The notes: generated by a model from the letters alone, not told the origin. A stretch of 64,000 nt of DNA from Tillandsia leiboldiana (GCA_029204045.2 CM055062.1:4448648-4512647), one strand, 5' to 3'; positions 23,709-34,925 are shown, counted from the stretch's first letter. A program made the numbers and translations.

Positions 23709-24205
23709 TGAAATACCTGAAGAGGTTCCTCAGGAGGGGAGGCCTCGTCCTCAGGCAATGCAGTTGCTTGAGCCACAATCGGCTCCACAATAGCCAACGT
23801 TCCCTAATCCGAGCTCCCAGTGATCGGCTTTTCTCTGGACGAACGCGTAGCAGCCGGAGTGTGCCTAAAAGAGCGTCTAATCGGAGAGGTAGCTTAGCCA
23901 CAATAGCCACGAACCGGTCTTTTGGTTGAGAGAGGTAGCTTAGGAACATTAATAGATTAATCTAAATCAAGACTAGATAGACCCTGAGTGAGGAAAGAAA
24001 AGCATACCGGTAGAGCCCGAAGTGGAGCCGTGCTCTTCTCAAGGACCAGTCCGGAAGCCAAAGTTGAAGGCCCGGCTGAAAGAGGATGGAAAGTCCAGTA
24101 AGAATGTGTCAAGAGAACTCGAAAGAAGAGTGGCAGACATACATTCGGTCTCTGGTAAGAAGGTGTTATTCAGTCTGTGGTAAATCGACCTCAGACTCGC
24201 AGCTA
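23709..24205 (-). pseudogene. Antisense ORF of the Tat element, N-terminal part
   Basis: Removing the LARD-like element and one ATGAG copy joins this piece to 14832. On the minus strand a Pro/Glu-rich frame runs from about 23900 to 23710. It ends in TTCAG followed by GTATTTCACTC, which looks like a 5' splice site. About 70 bases further on in minus sense is TTTTTACAATTG, where a 3' splice site (ACAG) could have mutated to ACAA. That would put the insertion in an intron. No domain is recognised. The right boundary with the copia gag is approximate. Confidence 0.4.
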
Positions 24206-24988
24206 ATCACAGAATGCTCCTACTCCTCCTGCTGTTGCACCTACACCTGCACCTGTACCTCCTACTGATCCTAGCATGATTAATTATTATTGCCTGAACC
24301 AGATCCTTAGCATCCTATATGATAAACTTTATGATATTTTTTATAGTGTTTAGACTGTTAGGGAATTATGGGATTCTTTAGAACAGAAGTATGGTTAGAT
24401 TGATCCTACTAAGAAGAGATACCAAGTTTAAGATTTAATTAAGTTTACATTGGTAGATAGTAAACCTATGTCTGACCAGCTTCATGATTTTGAGTACATT
24501 ATTGAGCAGTTTAGATCTAGTGGAGTAGATCTGGATGAGAGTTTCTTAGTTGTCATTCTTATAGATAAGTTGCCTCCCTCCTAGTCTAACCATGCAAATG
24601 ATCTTAACCACAATCAGAAAAAGCTTTCCCTAAATTTTATCCTAAGATCCATTATGATGGAAGAAACCAACCGTGCTAGGGATAAGAAGCCTAGCGAGCC
24701 TACTACCCAAGCCAACCAAGTAGAGAACCAGAAACCTAAGAGTAGAAACTTTCAATCCTATAGGGACTTTAAGAAGAAACCCTTCCACCATAAGAAGTTT
24801 AACCCAAACTTTAAAAAGCCTAAACCTGAGGGGAGTGGAGTTAATTCCGGCTACTTTGTGTGCGGGAAGACCAACCACTTTGTGAAGGACTGCTATTATC
24901 GCAAGATTCGGCCTTCCACGCCAAAGAAGAAGAAGAGAGCTCATCCTGAGCGCCGATGAACATGTTGACTGTTGTACCTAACCCTTCT
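24206..24988 (+). pseudogene. Ty1/copia gag remnant with zinc knuckle
   Basis: The translation contains words typical of copia gag: a Pro-rich start, ELWDSLEQKYG, KFTLVDSKPMSDQLHDFEYI, EQFRSSGVDLDESF and DKLPPS, then a basic Lys/Pro-rich tract and a knuckle YFVCGKTNHFVKDCYY (24852-24899). The usual CX2CX4HX4C lacks its first Cys, which is Tyr here. Stops occur at about 24354, 24393, 24432 and 24583, so only the last about 300 bases (24654-24958) are open. This is probably the 5' half of the copia element whose RT lies at 34926. The 5' LTR and PBS are missing and the left junction with Tat sequence is approximate. Confidence 0.78.
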
Positions 24989-25671
24989 TGTGATGACCCG
25001 AATCTCTATGGATAATTGTAGCGTGACTAGTGGCTTTTAGATGCCCATTACTGTGTGATGGAGGTGTTTGCGCGTAAAACAGACACGGGAAATGGACTCA
25101 GCGTGAAAAACGGATCGAAACAAGGGTTTTTGAATTTTTTGAGCCCTGTTTCAGGCGCCCGAAAGAGGGATCTAGGCGCTCGATTCTCGGAGCACTGTAG
25201 TGGGCAGTGCGAGCAGGCGCGGAGGCGCGGGACACGTGTCGCGCCGCCATTGGTGCCGTACGGACACATGGCGACACCGGAGAGGCTGGTGCAGCAGGCG
25301 CAGTCTACGCAACGCGGTGACTAGGGCGGGGACGCGTGTCGACTGCGGATTGGGCGGCTGCAGATTATACGCAGACTGGATAAGGTGGCCACGTGTCACA
25401 CGAGGATTGGCCGGAGCGGATTTCGTTGTCGAGCGTGGATTGGTCGAGGCTGGGACACGCGGCGGCTGGCGATTAGGCGGAGACTTTGACCGCGGGCGCG
25501 GGACGCGTGGCACGATGCAGGCCGTCGATCGGGATTTCGGGCACGCTTCGGATGGAGGACACGTGTCCGGACGCTCGATACGGGCAGGGCCTGGGGAGTT
25601 TCGGGCCTGGGGAGTTTTGCTCTAAATTTTGAAATCTAGAGCAAAAGCTGAGGCTTACTTCATTTCTTACT

Positions 25672-25680
25672 CTATAAATA
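25672..25680 (+). promoter_or_regulatory. Probable TATA box of the gypsy LTR
   Basis: CTATAAATA, followed about 30 bases later by a CT-rich, ATCACC/CTTC-rich leader. It matches in position and sequence the TATA sites of the other LTRs here. Activity is not shown. Confidence 0.55.
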
Positions 25681-26780
25681 TGGGTCATCTTCCACCTTTT
25701 ACACCTTTGGACTTAGTTTCTTTTGGAGTACTCTTTACAGAGCTTTCTTCTACTTCTCCTCTACCACCCATGAGCTTCTTGGAGGACATTGGAGCCCCTT
25801 CACCATCTTCTTCCCCAAGTTGGAGAGCATCACCATTGTTGATGTTTTCAGCCATCTCCATCGCGTTTTAGTGTAAAGCCTCTATAGGACTCATACCTTG
25901 GAGTTTTTAGCTGATTTTTGGTTTGGGATCTTCGCGAGAGGTAGGTCTATAACTTTGATTCTTGGAGTTTTTATGCCATCTCTGAAGCCCTCGTGCATAG
26001 AGCAGTTTTTTGGACAGTTCTTAGTATTTATAGATTTTCTCAGTGATTTGTGCATGGATTTTGAAGTTTTTGGGCTTGTTTTGCATCAACTCTCGAAGAG
26101 GAACACATTGAGACCTTTCTTGTTGGATTTAGAGTTCGTTTGCCCTAGTAACATTTTCACTCTTCTTGCCCCTGTGACAGAGGTTGCTGCAACTTATTGA
26201 TTTGGGTTTTGTTTTGATGGTTGAGCCTTGGGATGCAGATTTCTTGGTGGTTTTTTGGTTATTTTCGGGATTTTAAAGTTTGAATATCTTCTTAAGATTA
26301 AGGTGAGCAATCTCTTTTTTGATTTCTATAGAAAATTTCTTTTGGTTAAGTTTCTACACTCCTTGGAAGTATATGCTAAATTTTTGGGCAATTTTTTGGA
26401 CAGCATTGTAATGTTGATTAATTTGTTAATTAAAGATATTTAAAGATGGGTTTTTGAGGCTTTGGCGATGTTCATTTGACAGAGGACAACTTATATTAAC
26501 TGTTGAGAGCTTCAAATTGAAGTATTTAATGCAGGATATGCATTTTATTTATCATGTGAGTGATTGCTAAAATTCTAGGAACTTTTGCGCAGCGTGTGTT
26601 GTTCTTGCGATTGCGCCCAATCCGAGGGGAGATTTTGGGTGATTCTTGCTGCGTTGGATTCTTAAGAGGCTGAGAATTAAGCACGCCAAATTTCAGCCAG
26701 ATCGGACTTTGGATCGACAAGTTTCAAATCGGTTGGATTTCCTCCAAAATTAGTTGGCGGCTTTCTAATTCTATCTTGTA

Positions 26781-26966
26781 GTGAACAAGCATGATAGAGT
26801 TGTACACCTTTTGTTGATTGAGATGCAAGCATGATAGAGTTGCACACCTTATGTTGATTGAGATGCAAGCATGATAGAGTTGTACACCTTATGTTGATTG
26901 AGATGCAAGCATGATAGAGTTGTACTCTTTATGTTGATTGAGATGTAAGCATGTATGATAGAATTA
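26781..26966. repeat. 40-bp tandem repeat in the gypsy LTR
   Basis: Four units at 26781-26820, 26821-26860, 26861-26900 and 26901-26940, plus a partial fifth. The consensus starts AGATGCAAGCATGATAGAGT and ends ATGTTGATTG. Units differ by only a few bases. Confidence 0.95.
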
Positions 26967-29029
26967 GTAAATTGATCACCTCTTATGATAATGAAATTGT
27001 GGAATCTTGACTAGCACCCCGTCATATGATTGCATGTATTTAATCAGTCCATTAGAAAACTCTCACTTGGGTTAGTTATTGTATTTGTAGCATTCCTACA
27101 CACTCTTGCATGTTCCCCTTGACTTAGAGTTTCTCCTCGCTCGAGTAGTGGGCCGAGTGGTCGGGATAGTGTAGGATGCATATTGCGCTCGTGCCTTGGG
27201 ACCGAGTGGATTCTGGTAGCCGGGACTAGTTATGTGGTAGTGTCAGGAGCCGTTTGAGTAGACGATGGTCCCGGGTCGTCGAGTATTCTCAGACCAGTTC
27301 TGTTGCCATTGTGTTCGTGGCGTTGTTGAGTTGTGATAGCAGGACATTGAACCCAGAATGTTTTTACATGATTTCAGTAAACCAATATTTTTCCTTCTGA
27401 ATTTCGAAGGGTCGCCGGAACCTATTCTTGTTTGGTTAGGTGAAGGCATAGCAGTTCGAGATTTGAAAAATAAAACTCGTTTTTAACTAATTTTCTTAAG
27501 AACTAAAATTTATTAAAATGGGTTTTCTCAAATCAAGATCGTTTTCTAAAAATGAGCTACTTTTATCCTCACCCTGAGAGGGTTTGAGTGAAAATGGTTT
27601 TCAGTAATAAATATCATCTTTTTATATAAACTTCCTCATCCGAAAAGGGTTCGAGAGATCTGGATTCTAAGGGCTGTTTTCATCCTTGGGTCGAGAATTA
27701 CGAGAGGCTTTGGAGCCTGTTCTTGTTTGATTGGGGTTATATGTCACGCCCCGGGGGTTTTTCGGTTAAGAGAAAAACGTGAGCTAGTTAAAAATTTTCT
27801 TTCTTTTTTTTAATGTCCCCCGGTGCGCGCCAGACCCGCCACACGTGCAAATTCCTCGACCCCGAGGGCGGAGTCTCCTTTGCACGTGCACGGCGTTTTC
27901 AATCATGATATGCATACCAACCCATATGTAACCTCATACACACATTAGCCACAATACTCATACACAAGGGTAAGAGAAAGAAAATAACTAATTAAAACGG
28001 CCGTCAACATTTAGAAATGATAAATCCATAGGTTTTCAAAACGGTGCCCACCCGACACCCTTTATTTTCAAAAGTGGTTTTCGCAAACATTTTCTTATTT
28101 TTGGAAATAGGCCGAAAAGCTAATGAGCATGAAAATAAAGGATCACCACAGTAATTAAACATTCACACCCCGCACAGTCACATCCACTCACACCTAACTA
28201 ATCAATAAGAAAGAAAACACAAAACTAATGTCCCTCAAAGAGACAAAATATGGAGTAACACGATCTCGAACTCGTCCTCACAGTCGTCCCAAGCCCGCGC
28301 CCGACCAACCTGTCACAGAGTGGGGAGTCAGTGACACTACCAGGAAACAACATAAACACAGGGTAAAATATATGCGATAATTGGGAAACTGAAATTAATG
28401 CAAACCGAAACACCAGAGTGTCCACGCTTTACCCTCGAGAATCCACAGTACCCCTGTAACAATCAAATATGTGCACCTGCCTCTCCTTGTTGCTTATAAC
28501 CCCTCCCCGGCCCTCGTGTGGCCCCTTAGCAACCGTGAGGGGTCCCCACTACGTCACCTTGTGGGGTACACGAGCCAACGTGCCATCTTTCCGAAAAAAT
28601 ACACCAGTGCGGTGGCCAAACCGCTGGTGTGCGTGCAAGCAACCCTAGGATCAGAATCTAAGATTGGTGTGTGTGTCATTAAGTCATGCGACCCTCGGTC
28701 GCCTCAGATGATAGTATTAGAGATGTATATGCGAAGTAGGGGTTAGGTGAGATCACAATGTCTGTATTATTATATTCATGCATAAACGTAATTTTACCAC
28801 ATTTCATAAATGTTAGAATTAGAAGGGGTACCCACCTGGATTTGTGTCGACCGACTCGCCCAACGGCAACCCTTGATCTCGAATAGCACCCAAACCTACG
28901 GAGTCCCGGAAAAGAAGGATAACCGTTAAAACCAAAGATTAATTGCGAAGACTCGACGCTCGAACGACTCAAAAAGATAAGTAACAGTCGGGACCCGAAA
29001 GAACACGGCGGGAACACGAAAGAAGCCGA

Positions 29030-29525
29030 GCGGCGGCGGCACAGCGGGGCCGCGGCAGCAGTAGCAGCAGTACGCGGCGCAGTAATAGCAGGGCCCCGCG
29101 CAGGTGCAGGCCCGCGCGGCGGCGGCGCGGCGACAACGCGACGGCGGCAAGGCCCCGCACGGGCGGCGCGGCGGCAGCGAGCCCCGCGCGGGCGCGACGG
29201 CAGCAGCAGGGCCCCGCGCGGGCAAGGCCCCGTGCGGGCGCAGCGACGCAGCAGCGAGGCCCCGCGCGGGCAAGGCCCCGTGCGGGCGAGACGGCGCGGC
29301 AGCGAGGCCCCGCGCGGGCGAGGCGCTGCAGCCGCGCCGCCTCGCCCACGCGGGCGAGGCGCTGCAGCCGCGCCGCCTCGCCCGCGCGGGCGGCGGCCCG
29401 GCTGCAAGATGCCCCGCGCGGCAAGGCAGCGCGGGAGCGGCGCGGGAGCGGAGCAGCGCGAAGGCAACAGCGGCAGCGACGGCAGCGACGGCTGCGACGG
29501 CGGCGGTGGCGGCGCAGGCCATGGC
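29030..29525 (-). repeat. GC-rich imperfect tandem repeats in the LTR (copy 1)
   Basis: Units built on GAGGCCCCGCGCGGGC or AAGGCCCCGTGCGGGCG recur many times, with perfect dyads such as CGCCTCGCCCGCGCGGGCGA. The equivalent block in the other LTR is at about 32880-33360. Long Arg/Ala/Pro-rich open frames on both strands reflect composition and unit length, not genes. Confidence 0.8.
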
Positions 29526-29765
29526 TAGGGCATCCCGTCCCTAAAACCCCCAAAAACACCACAAAAGGAGTAACGCTCACCTCAAGGTATCGGAGGAGAT
29601 GATCCGATCACGTTCCTCGCGGTAGAAGGTTCCTGATCCGCTGCCCGTCCCGTTCTCGGCCTCCGGTGTGTCGATCGCTAGACGAGATCCTCCCCCCCTC
29701 TCTCTCTCTACGCGGCTAGGCGGCTAGGGGTAGGCGTATCTTCTTTTCTTATGGTAAAACGTCGG

Positions 29766-29775
29766 TATTTATATA
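29766..29775 (-). promoter_or_regulatory. TATA box in the 3' LTR of the gag-only element
   Basis: The minus strand reads TATATAAATA. The identical site lies at 33603-33612 in the 5' LTR, where it would drive the gag transcript. Inferred from sequence and position. Confidence 0.6.
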
Positions 29776-30210
29776 CATATCAAGGAAAAAAAACCCAAAC
29801 CCTAAAATAAACGAAATCCCCAAACCCTCGAGCGTACAAAATAAGGATTAAGAAAGGAAGTCAAAAAGCCTGATTTCGTTTTCACTCTCATACAAATAAA
29901 ATCCCTAATCTGATCCAATAGGAACCTATCCCGTTTTCTCGAAAGGCGTGCAATTCATGAGGCACGAATTTCGATGCACGCTACAGTCACTGCGAACATC
30001 AAAACCCTTTTCCGGGAGACCCGGAAATCGGACTTCAGATCCGATCGCACCGCCGTTCAACGTTTCTCGAGCTCTATCACTGAAAAATAATAACGAACGC
30101 CAACACACTACCCACCGAGGTCGATAAGAAAGGACGTTCCTACAGCCAACCCTATCCGGCACGGGTCAAGGACGATGTCCGAAAAGTTAGGATACTACAT
30201 CACACACCTC

Positions 30211-31386
30211 TTAAAAGAAGTTTCGTCCTCGAAACTTAACATTAACCCCCGCTAAACCAAAGTCAAGGACAAAACCTCCCTCTCCTACTATAAAAGGGTA
30301 AGGGCGAAAAGGTACGCGGTAGGCAAGGGTGGGACGCTCCGATGGTGGACGGAAGACTAACACGAAAAGAGGAAAAGGGAAAGAGAAGAAAGAAAAACAG
30401 AAAGAAAACGGACCAACTAAGGGGGGGCAATGCCTGATGCTACCCTCCTCGGGATAGCGCATGCTACCCTCCTCGGGATAGCGCATCTTCTGCCAAGACG
30501 TCGCGGGGCCTCTACCGTAGCCCGTGGGCCAGTGGCGCACGGCGTAGCGTCCTCTGGCCCCAGAGCCACTACGGTCGTCTTCGGGCGAGTCGGCGGGTCG
30601 GGACTTCTGCGGGAGGGTTTCGGCGTCAACCAGGTCGTCCTCCGACGGGTCTTCCTCGGACGGGTCCTCCTCCGCCGGGTCATCTTCCGACGGGTCATCT
30701 TCTGACGGGTTGTCGGTGGGAGTCTTCTGCGGAATGGTGACGGCACTCTTCTCCTTTCGTCGTGTCGCCGGAGGAGCTTTTGCCATCTTCGTAGGACAAA
30801 AGGGGCGAAGATGTCCCGGTTTGCCGCATCTGTAGCAGTGGTCCTGCCTCCAGACGCACTCGGTCACCTCGTGCGCTCCCTCGCAGATTATGCAAGGTCT
30901 TCCTCCCGATCCCTGTCTTCTTGCCGGCGTGCCCTTGTTCTCCTGTTTCTTCTTTAAGCGTCTGGCTGGTGGGTCGTCCCTGGCAGCGTCTTTCTCGGGG
31001 TGCGGATGGGGCCGCTTCTGGCCCCGGTTAGGTCCACTGTCCTCCCGTCGGACACGAGGGCCCGCTAGTTCCTGCTCTACCCACATGGCCCGGTCAACTG
31101 CCTCTCGGAAAGTGGGCATACCTGTGGTGGGCACCACTCGGCATGCGTCACCCCTTAGGCCGTCCCTAAAGGAGTGAGAGGTGTACGGTTCACTTCTCCC
31201 GAAAGAAGGGTCGCAATCGGTCTCGGCAATGTCCTGCGCCAAGGCATACATGCGCTCCGCGAGGGTTAGCAACTGTTCGGCCATATCCCGTAGCTGCTGG
31301 CGCAATAGCAGAAACACCACGTCTGTTGTCGCGTCCATCCCCGCGTCGCTGGGAGAGAACTCAGTCCGACCTGTAACTGTGTCCAT
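30211..31386 (-). CDS. Gag-derived protein with two zinc knuckles, 391 aa, open
   Basis: The first Met follows the PBS by about 200 bases, and the stop lies in the PPT-proximal hairpin next to the LTR. Residues 25-55 are Leu-rich and probably helical. Residues 70-107 (HSFRDGLRGD, then TFREAVDRAMWVEQELAG) match the late part of plant gypsy gag. Residues 165-177 form CX2CX3HX4C and 184-197 form CX2CX4HX4C (CYRCGKPGHLRPFC), both RNA-binding knuckles. An acidic tandem repeat of DPSED/DPAEE type follows (about 218-248), then a twice-repeated MRYPEEGS and a hydrophobic tail that is probably translated 3' UTR. The central Retrotrans_gag core, normally some 100 residues between the N-terminal helix and FRDGL, is missing. 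It may bind or package element RNA. Particle assembly by this protein alone is doubtful. Confidence 0.8.
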   Translation of the reverse strand: MDTVTGRTEFSPSDAGMDATTDVVFLLLRQQLRDMAEQLLTLAERMYALAQDIAETDCDPSFGRSEPYTSHSFRDGLRGDACRVVPTTGMPTFREAVDRAMWVEQELAGPRVRREDSGPNRGQKRPHPHPEKDAARDDPPARRLKKKQENKGTPARRQGSGGRPCIICEGAHEVTECVWRQDHCYRCGKPGHLRPFCPTKMAKAPPATRRKEKSAVTIPQKTPTDNPSEDDPSEDDPAEEDPSEEDPSEDDLVDAETLPQKSRPADSPEDDRSGSGARGRYAVRHWPTGYGRGPATSWQKMRYPEEGSMRYPEEGSIRHCPPLVGPFSFCFSFFSFPFPLFVLVFRPPSERPTLAYRVPFRPYPFIVGEGGFVLDFGLAGVNVKFRGRNFF

Positions 31387-31580
31387 AGGAAACGAAAGAT
31401 TAGCCTTAGACTCAACTGCGCTAACGTCGCAATCTAACGATTAGAACCGGACTCCTACTACCCTTCCCCGAGACACCCGCGCTCTCCATACCTATACCTC
31501 CACTAACTCCACTACTTGCTGTCAGTGGTGTTTTGCTCTGTGGGTGTTGGATGTCAGCCATTGTGGTTAAGGTGGTTTTT

Positions 31581-31591
31581 CTCTGATACCA
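31581..31591 (-). promoter_or_regulatory. PBS of the gag-only element (initiator tRNA-Met)
   Basis: The minus strand reads TGGTATCAGAG, seven bases after the 5' LTR end at 31599. The final C of the usual TGGTATCAGAGC is A, so pairing is one base shorter. Confidence 0.85.
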
Positions 31592-31598
31592 TATAATC

Positions 31599-34037
31599 TG
31601 TCACGCCCCGGGGATTTTTCGGTTAAGCAGAAAACGTGAACTATTTAAAAATTCCCATTTTTTTTAGTGTCCCCCGGTGCGCGCCAGACCCGCCACACGT
31701 GTAAATTACTCGACCCCGAGGGTGGAGTCTCCTTTGCACGTGCACGGCGTTTTCAATCATGATATGCATACCAACCCGTATGTAACCTCATACACACATT
31801 AGCCACAATACTCATACACAAGGGTAAGAGAAAGAAAATAACTAATTAAAACGACCATCAACATTTAGAAAGGATAAATCCATGGGTTTTCAAAAGGATG
31901 CCCACCCGACACCCTTTATTTTCAAAAGTGGTTTTCGCAAATATTTTCTTATTTTTGGAAATAGGCCTAAAAGCTAATGAGCATGAAAAGAAGGGATCAC
32001 CACAGTAATTAAACATCCACACCCCGCACAGTCACATCCACTCACACCTAACTAATCAATAAGAAGGAAAACACGAAACTAATGTCCCTCAAAGAGAAAA
32101 AATATGGAGTAACACGATCTCAAACTCGTTCTCACAGTCATCCCAAGCCCACGCCCAACCAACCTGTCACAGAGTGGGGAGTCAGTGACACTACCAGGAA
32201 GCAACATAAACACAGGGTAAAATATATGCGATAACTGGGAAACTGAAATTAATGCAAACCGAAACGCCAGAGCGTCCACGCTTTCCCCTCGAGAATCCAC
32301 AGTACCCCTGTAACAATCAAATATGTGCACCTGCCTCTCCTTGTTGCTTATAGCCCCTCCCCGGCGCTCGTGCGGCCCCAGAGCAGCCGTGAGGGGTCCC
32401 CACTACGGCACCTTGTGGGTGCATGGGCCAACGTGCCATCTTTTCGAAAAAATACACCAATGCGGTGGCCAAATCGCCGGTGTGCGTGCAAGCAACCCTA
32501 GGCTCAAAATCCAAGATTGGTGTGTGTGTCATTACGTCATGCGACCCTCGGTCGCCTCAGATGATAGTATTAGAGATGTATATACGAAGTAGGGGTTAGG
32601 TGAGATCACAATGTCTGTATTATTATATTCATTCATAAACGTAATTTTACCATAATTCATAAATGTTAGAATTAGAAGGGGCACCCACCTGGATTTGTGT
32701 CGACCGACTCGCCCAACGACAACCCTTGATCTCGAATGGCACCCAAACCTATGGAGTCCCGGAAAAGAAGGATAACCGTTAAGACCAAAGATTAATTGCG
32801 AAGACTCGACGATCGAATGACTCAAAAAGATAAGTAACAGTCGGGACCCGAAAGCACACGGCGGGAACACGAAAGGAGCCGAGCGGCGGCGGCACAGCGG
32901 GGCCGCGGCAGCAGTAGCAGCAGCAGCGCGACCCGGTGCAATAATAGCAAGGCCCCGCGTGGGTGCAGGCCCGCGTGGCGGCGGCGCGGCGACAGCGCGA
33001 CGGCGGCAAGGCCCCGCATGGGCACATGCCTGCGCGGGTGCGGCGGCAGCAGCAGGGCCCCGCGTGGGCAAGGCCCCGCGTGGGCGCGACGGCGCGGCAG
33101 CGAGGCCCCGCGCGGGCAAGGCCCTGCGCAGGCGACACGGCGCGGCAGCGAGGCCCCGCGCGGGCGAGGCGGTGCGGCTGCGGGGCCCCGCGTGGGCGCG
33201 TACCCGCGCGGGCGGCGGCATGGCTGCAGGATGCCCCGTGTGGCAAGGCGGTGCGGGCGCGGCGCGGCAGCAGAGCCCCGCGCGGGCGCAAGCCCGCGCA
33301 GGCGCAACGGCGCAGAGGCAACAGCTGCTGCGACGGCGGCGGCGGCGCAGGCCGTGGCTAGGGCATCCCGACCCTAAAACCCCCCAAAACACTACAAAAA
33401 GAGTAACGCTCACCTCGAGGTATCGAAGGAGATGATCTGATCCCGTTCATCGCGGTAGAAGGTTCCGGATCCGCTGCCCGTCCCATTCTCGGCCTCCGGT
33501 GTGTCGATCGCCAGACGAGATCCTCCCCATCTCTCTCTCTCTCTCTACGCGGCTAGGCGGCTAGGGGTAGGCGTATCTCCTTTTCTTAGGGTAAAACGTC
33601 GGTATTTATATACATATCAAGGAAAAAAAAACCCAAACCCTAAAATAAACGAAAACCCCAAACCCTCGAGCGTACAAAATAAGGATTAAGAAAGGAAGTC
33701 AAAAAGGCTGATTTCATTTTCACTCTCGTACAAATAAAATCCCTAATCCGATCCAATAGGAACCTACCCCATTTTCTCGAAAGGCGTGCAATTCATGAGG
33801 CACGGATTTCGATGCACGTTACAGTTACCGCGAACTTCAAAACTATTTTCCGGGAGACCCGGAAGTCGGATTTCAGATCCGATCGCACCGCCGTTCAACG
33901 TTTCTCGAGCTCTATCACCGAAAAATAATAACGAACGCCAACACACTACCCACCGAGGTCGATAATAAAGGACGTTCCTACAGCCAACCCTATTCGGCAC
34001 GGGTCAAGGACGATGTCCGAAAAGTTAGGATACTACA
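31599..34037 (-). repeat. 5' LTR of the gag-only element
   Basis: 2,439 bp, collinear with 27742-30199. TATA box at 33603-33612 (minus), GC-rich repeats at about 32880-33360, CT microsatellite at about 33531-33546. Confidence 0.93.
33603..33612 (-). promoter_or_regulatory. TATA box in the 5' LTR of the gag-only element
   Basis: TATATAAATA on the minus strand. It is the likely promoter for the gag transcript, which would run through the GC-rich block to the PBS at 31581-31591. Confidence 0.65.
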
Positions 34038-34042
34038 TTATA

Positions 34043-34915
34043 GGCGCTAGTCTTTCAGAATTTTTGGAGTTTTCGTCGTTGTCGGCTGTTGAGTACCTCC
34101 GGCCAGTAGGTTTAGTGTTGAGTTGATTATTTATCGATCTATTTGATCGTGGATTTGAACTATAGCTTGCATGAGTTATATTGAGCTCGACAGAGATGCG
34201 CGAATATTTTCCTCGGTGGGGTCGCTCCCCTCGAGTGCCGCTCTAGAGCTAGGCCAAATACTTTGCTTTCGCGACTTGTCGATGCTGTCAATTGGGACAC
34301 TCTACGTTGGAGTAGTAGGGGTTGAGATAGTCCTGTGGGACGCCCTATGTAATTTCCATCCCGGTGTGGATGTGTGGTAGTAGGTGGGCGCAGGTTTGAC
34401 TGGGCCATTTTTGGGCAGTCATTACGATTGGGTCGATTGAGCACCTCGTATTCAAGTGGTTGCATATCATCACCTATTTCACCCATTGACCATTGTAGAT
34501 AGAGGCATGATAGCTGTAGATTTCTTTTCAGCTTATCTTTTTTTATTATAGTATTTTTGTTATCTTATGTCTCTAGTAGACTTAGTGGACAGACCGTTGG
34601 GCTTAGAGACGGTACCCACTGAGAACTACTGATTGATATAGTTTTCACACCCTCTATTGGTAACAGTTTTGTAGAGACTTTTCCTTCTATTTCTGCTCTA
34701 GCTGGCTTGACGGATCGAGATGAGGGAGTCACGAGATAGTTCTCTATCAGTGTTGTTTACTCTTGGTGAGATAGATGTACCATTCCGGATTGTGGGATTT
34801 TACTGTACACTAATGTATTTTGTTGTGTTAGTTTACCTCCCTTTTTGGATTCATAGATGTTGTATAGGAGGATATTATTTGTACTGACTCAGTGGATCTA
34901 ATTATTTATTATTTA
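34043..34915 (+). mobile_element. Ty3/gypsy LTR, right part, end missing
   Basis: Continues the LTR that starts at 24989. It shares TTTGATCGTGGAT and later a GACGGTACCCACTGAGA segment with the LTR at 6156-10238 (about 9180 and 9778). The expected terminal GGGGCGTGACA is absent. The sequence passes directly into copia reverse transcriptase, so the LTR end and the adjoining copia protease-integrase region were probably lost in one deletion. The right boundary is approximate. Confidence 0.65.
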
Positions 34916-34925
34916 TTTTTGGGAG

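Larger units (their letters stand above)
24989..27741 (+). mobile_element. Ty3/gypsy LTR, left part (interrupted)
   Basis: It begins TGTGATGACCCGAATCTC within the copia gag/protease region, has a GC-rich block at about 25200-25600 and a TATA box at 25672, and continues into typical gypsy U5-like sequence. A complete gag-only element (27742-34037) with TSD TTATA interrupts it, and it resumes at 34043. No PPT precedes it and no interior follows, so it is a solo or truncated LTR. Minor ORFs have no recognisable product. Confidence 0.72.
27742..30199 (-). repeat. 3' LTR of the gag-only element
   Basis: 2,458 bp. In minus sense it runs from TGTAGTATCC (30199) to CCCCGGGGCGTGACA (27742). It contains a TATA box (29766-29775) and a GC-rich repeat block (about 29030-29520) downstream of it in the sense of transcription. 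Confidence 0.93.
27742..34037 (-). mobile_element. Complete gag-only Ty3/gypsy element (TR-GAG-like)
   Basis: LTRs at 27742-30199 and 31599-34037 (about 2.45 kb each) start TGTCACGCCCCGGGG and end GGATACTACA on the plus strand. They flank a 1.4-kb interior read on the minus strand. A perfect TTATA duplication is present (27737-27741 and 34038-34042). The interior has a PBS next to the right LTR and an ORF that ends against the left LTR. Only a gag-derived protein is encoded. Protease, RT, RNase H and integrase are absent. This fits the plant TR-GAG class of non-autonomous elements. The LTRs differ at scattered sites, so the insertion is not brand new, but the ORF is open. It sits inside an older gypsy LTR. 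Confidence 0.95.

Noticed and set aside
26781..26966. CRISPR-like array
   Set aside because: Units are directly adjacent 40-mers without spacers, inside a plant LTR.
28679..29580. Minus-strand frames of about 200-260 codons rich in Arg, Ala and Pro
   Set aside because: They are produced by GC-rich tandem repeats in an LTR, appear equally on the plus strand, and differ in the second LTR at 32532-33413.
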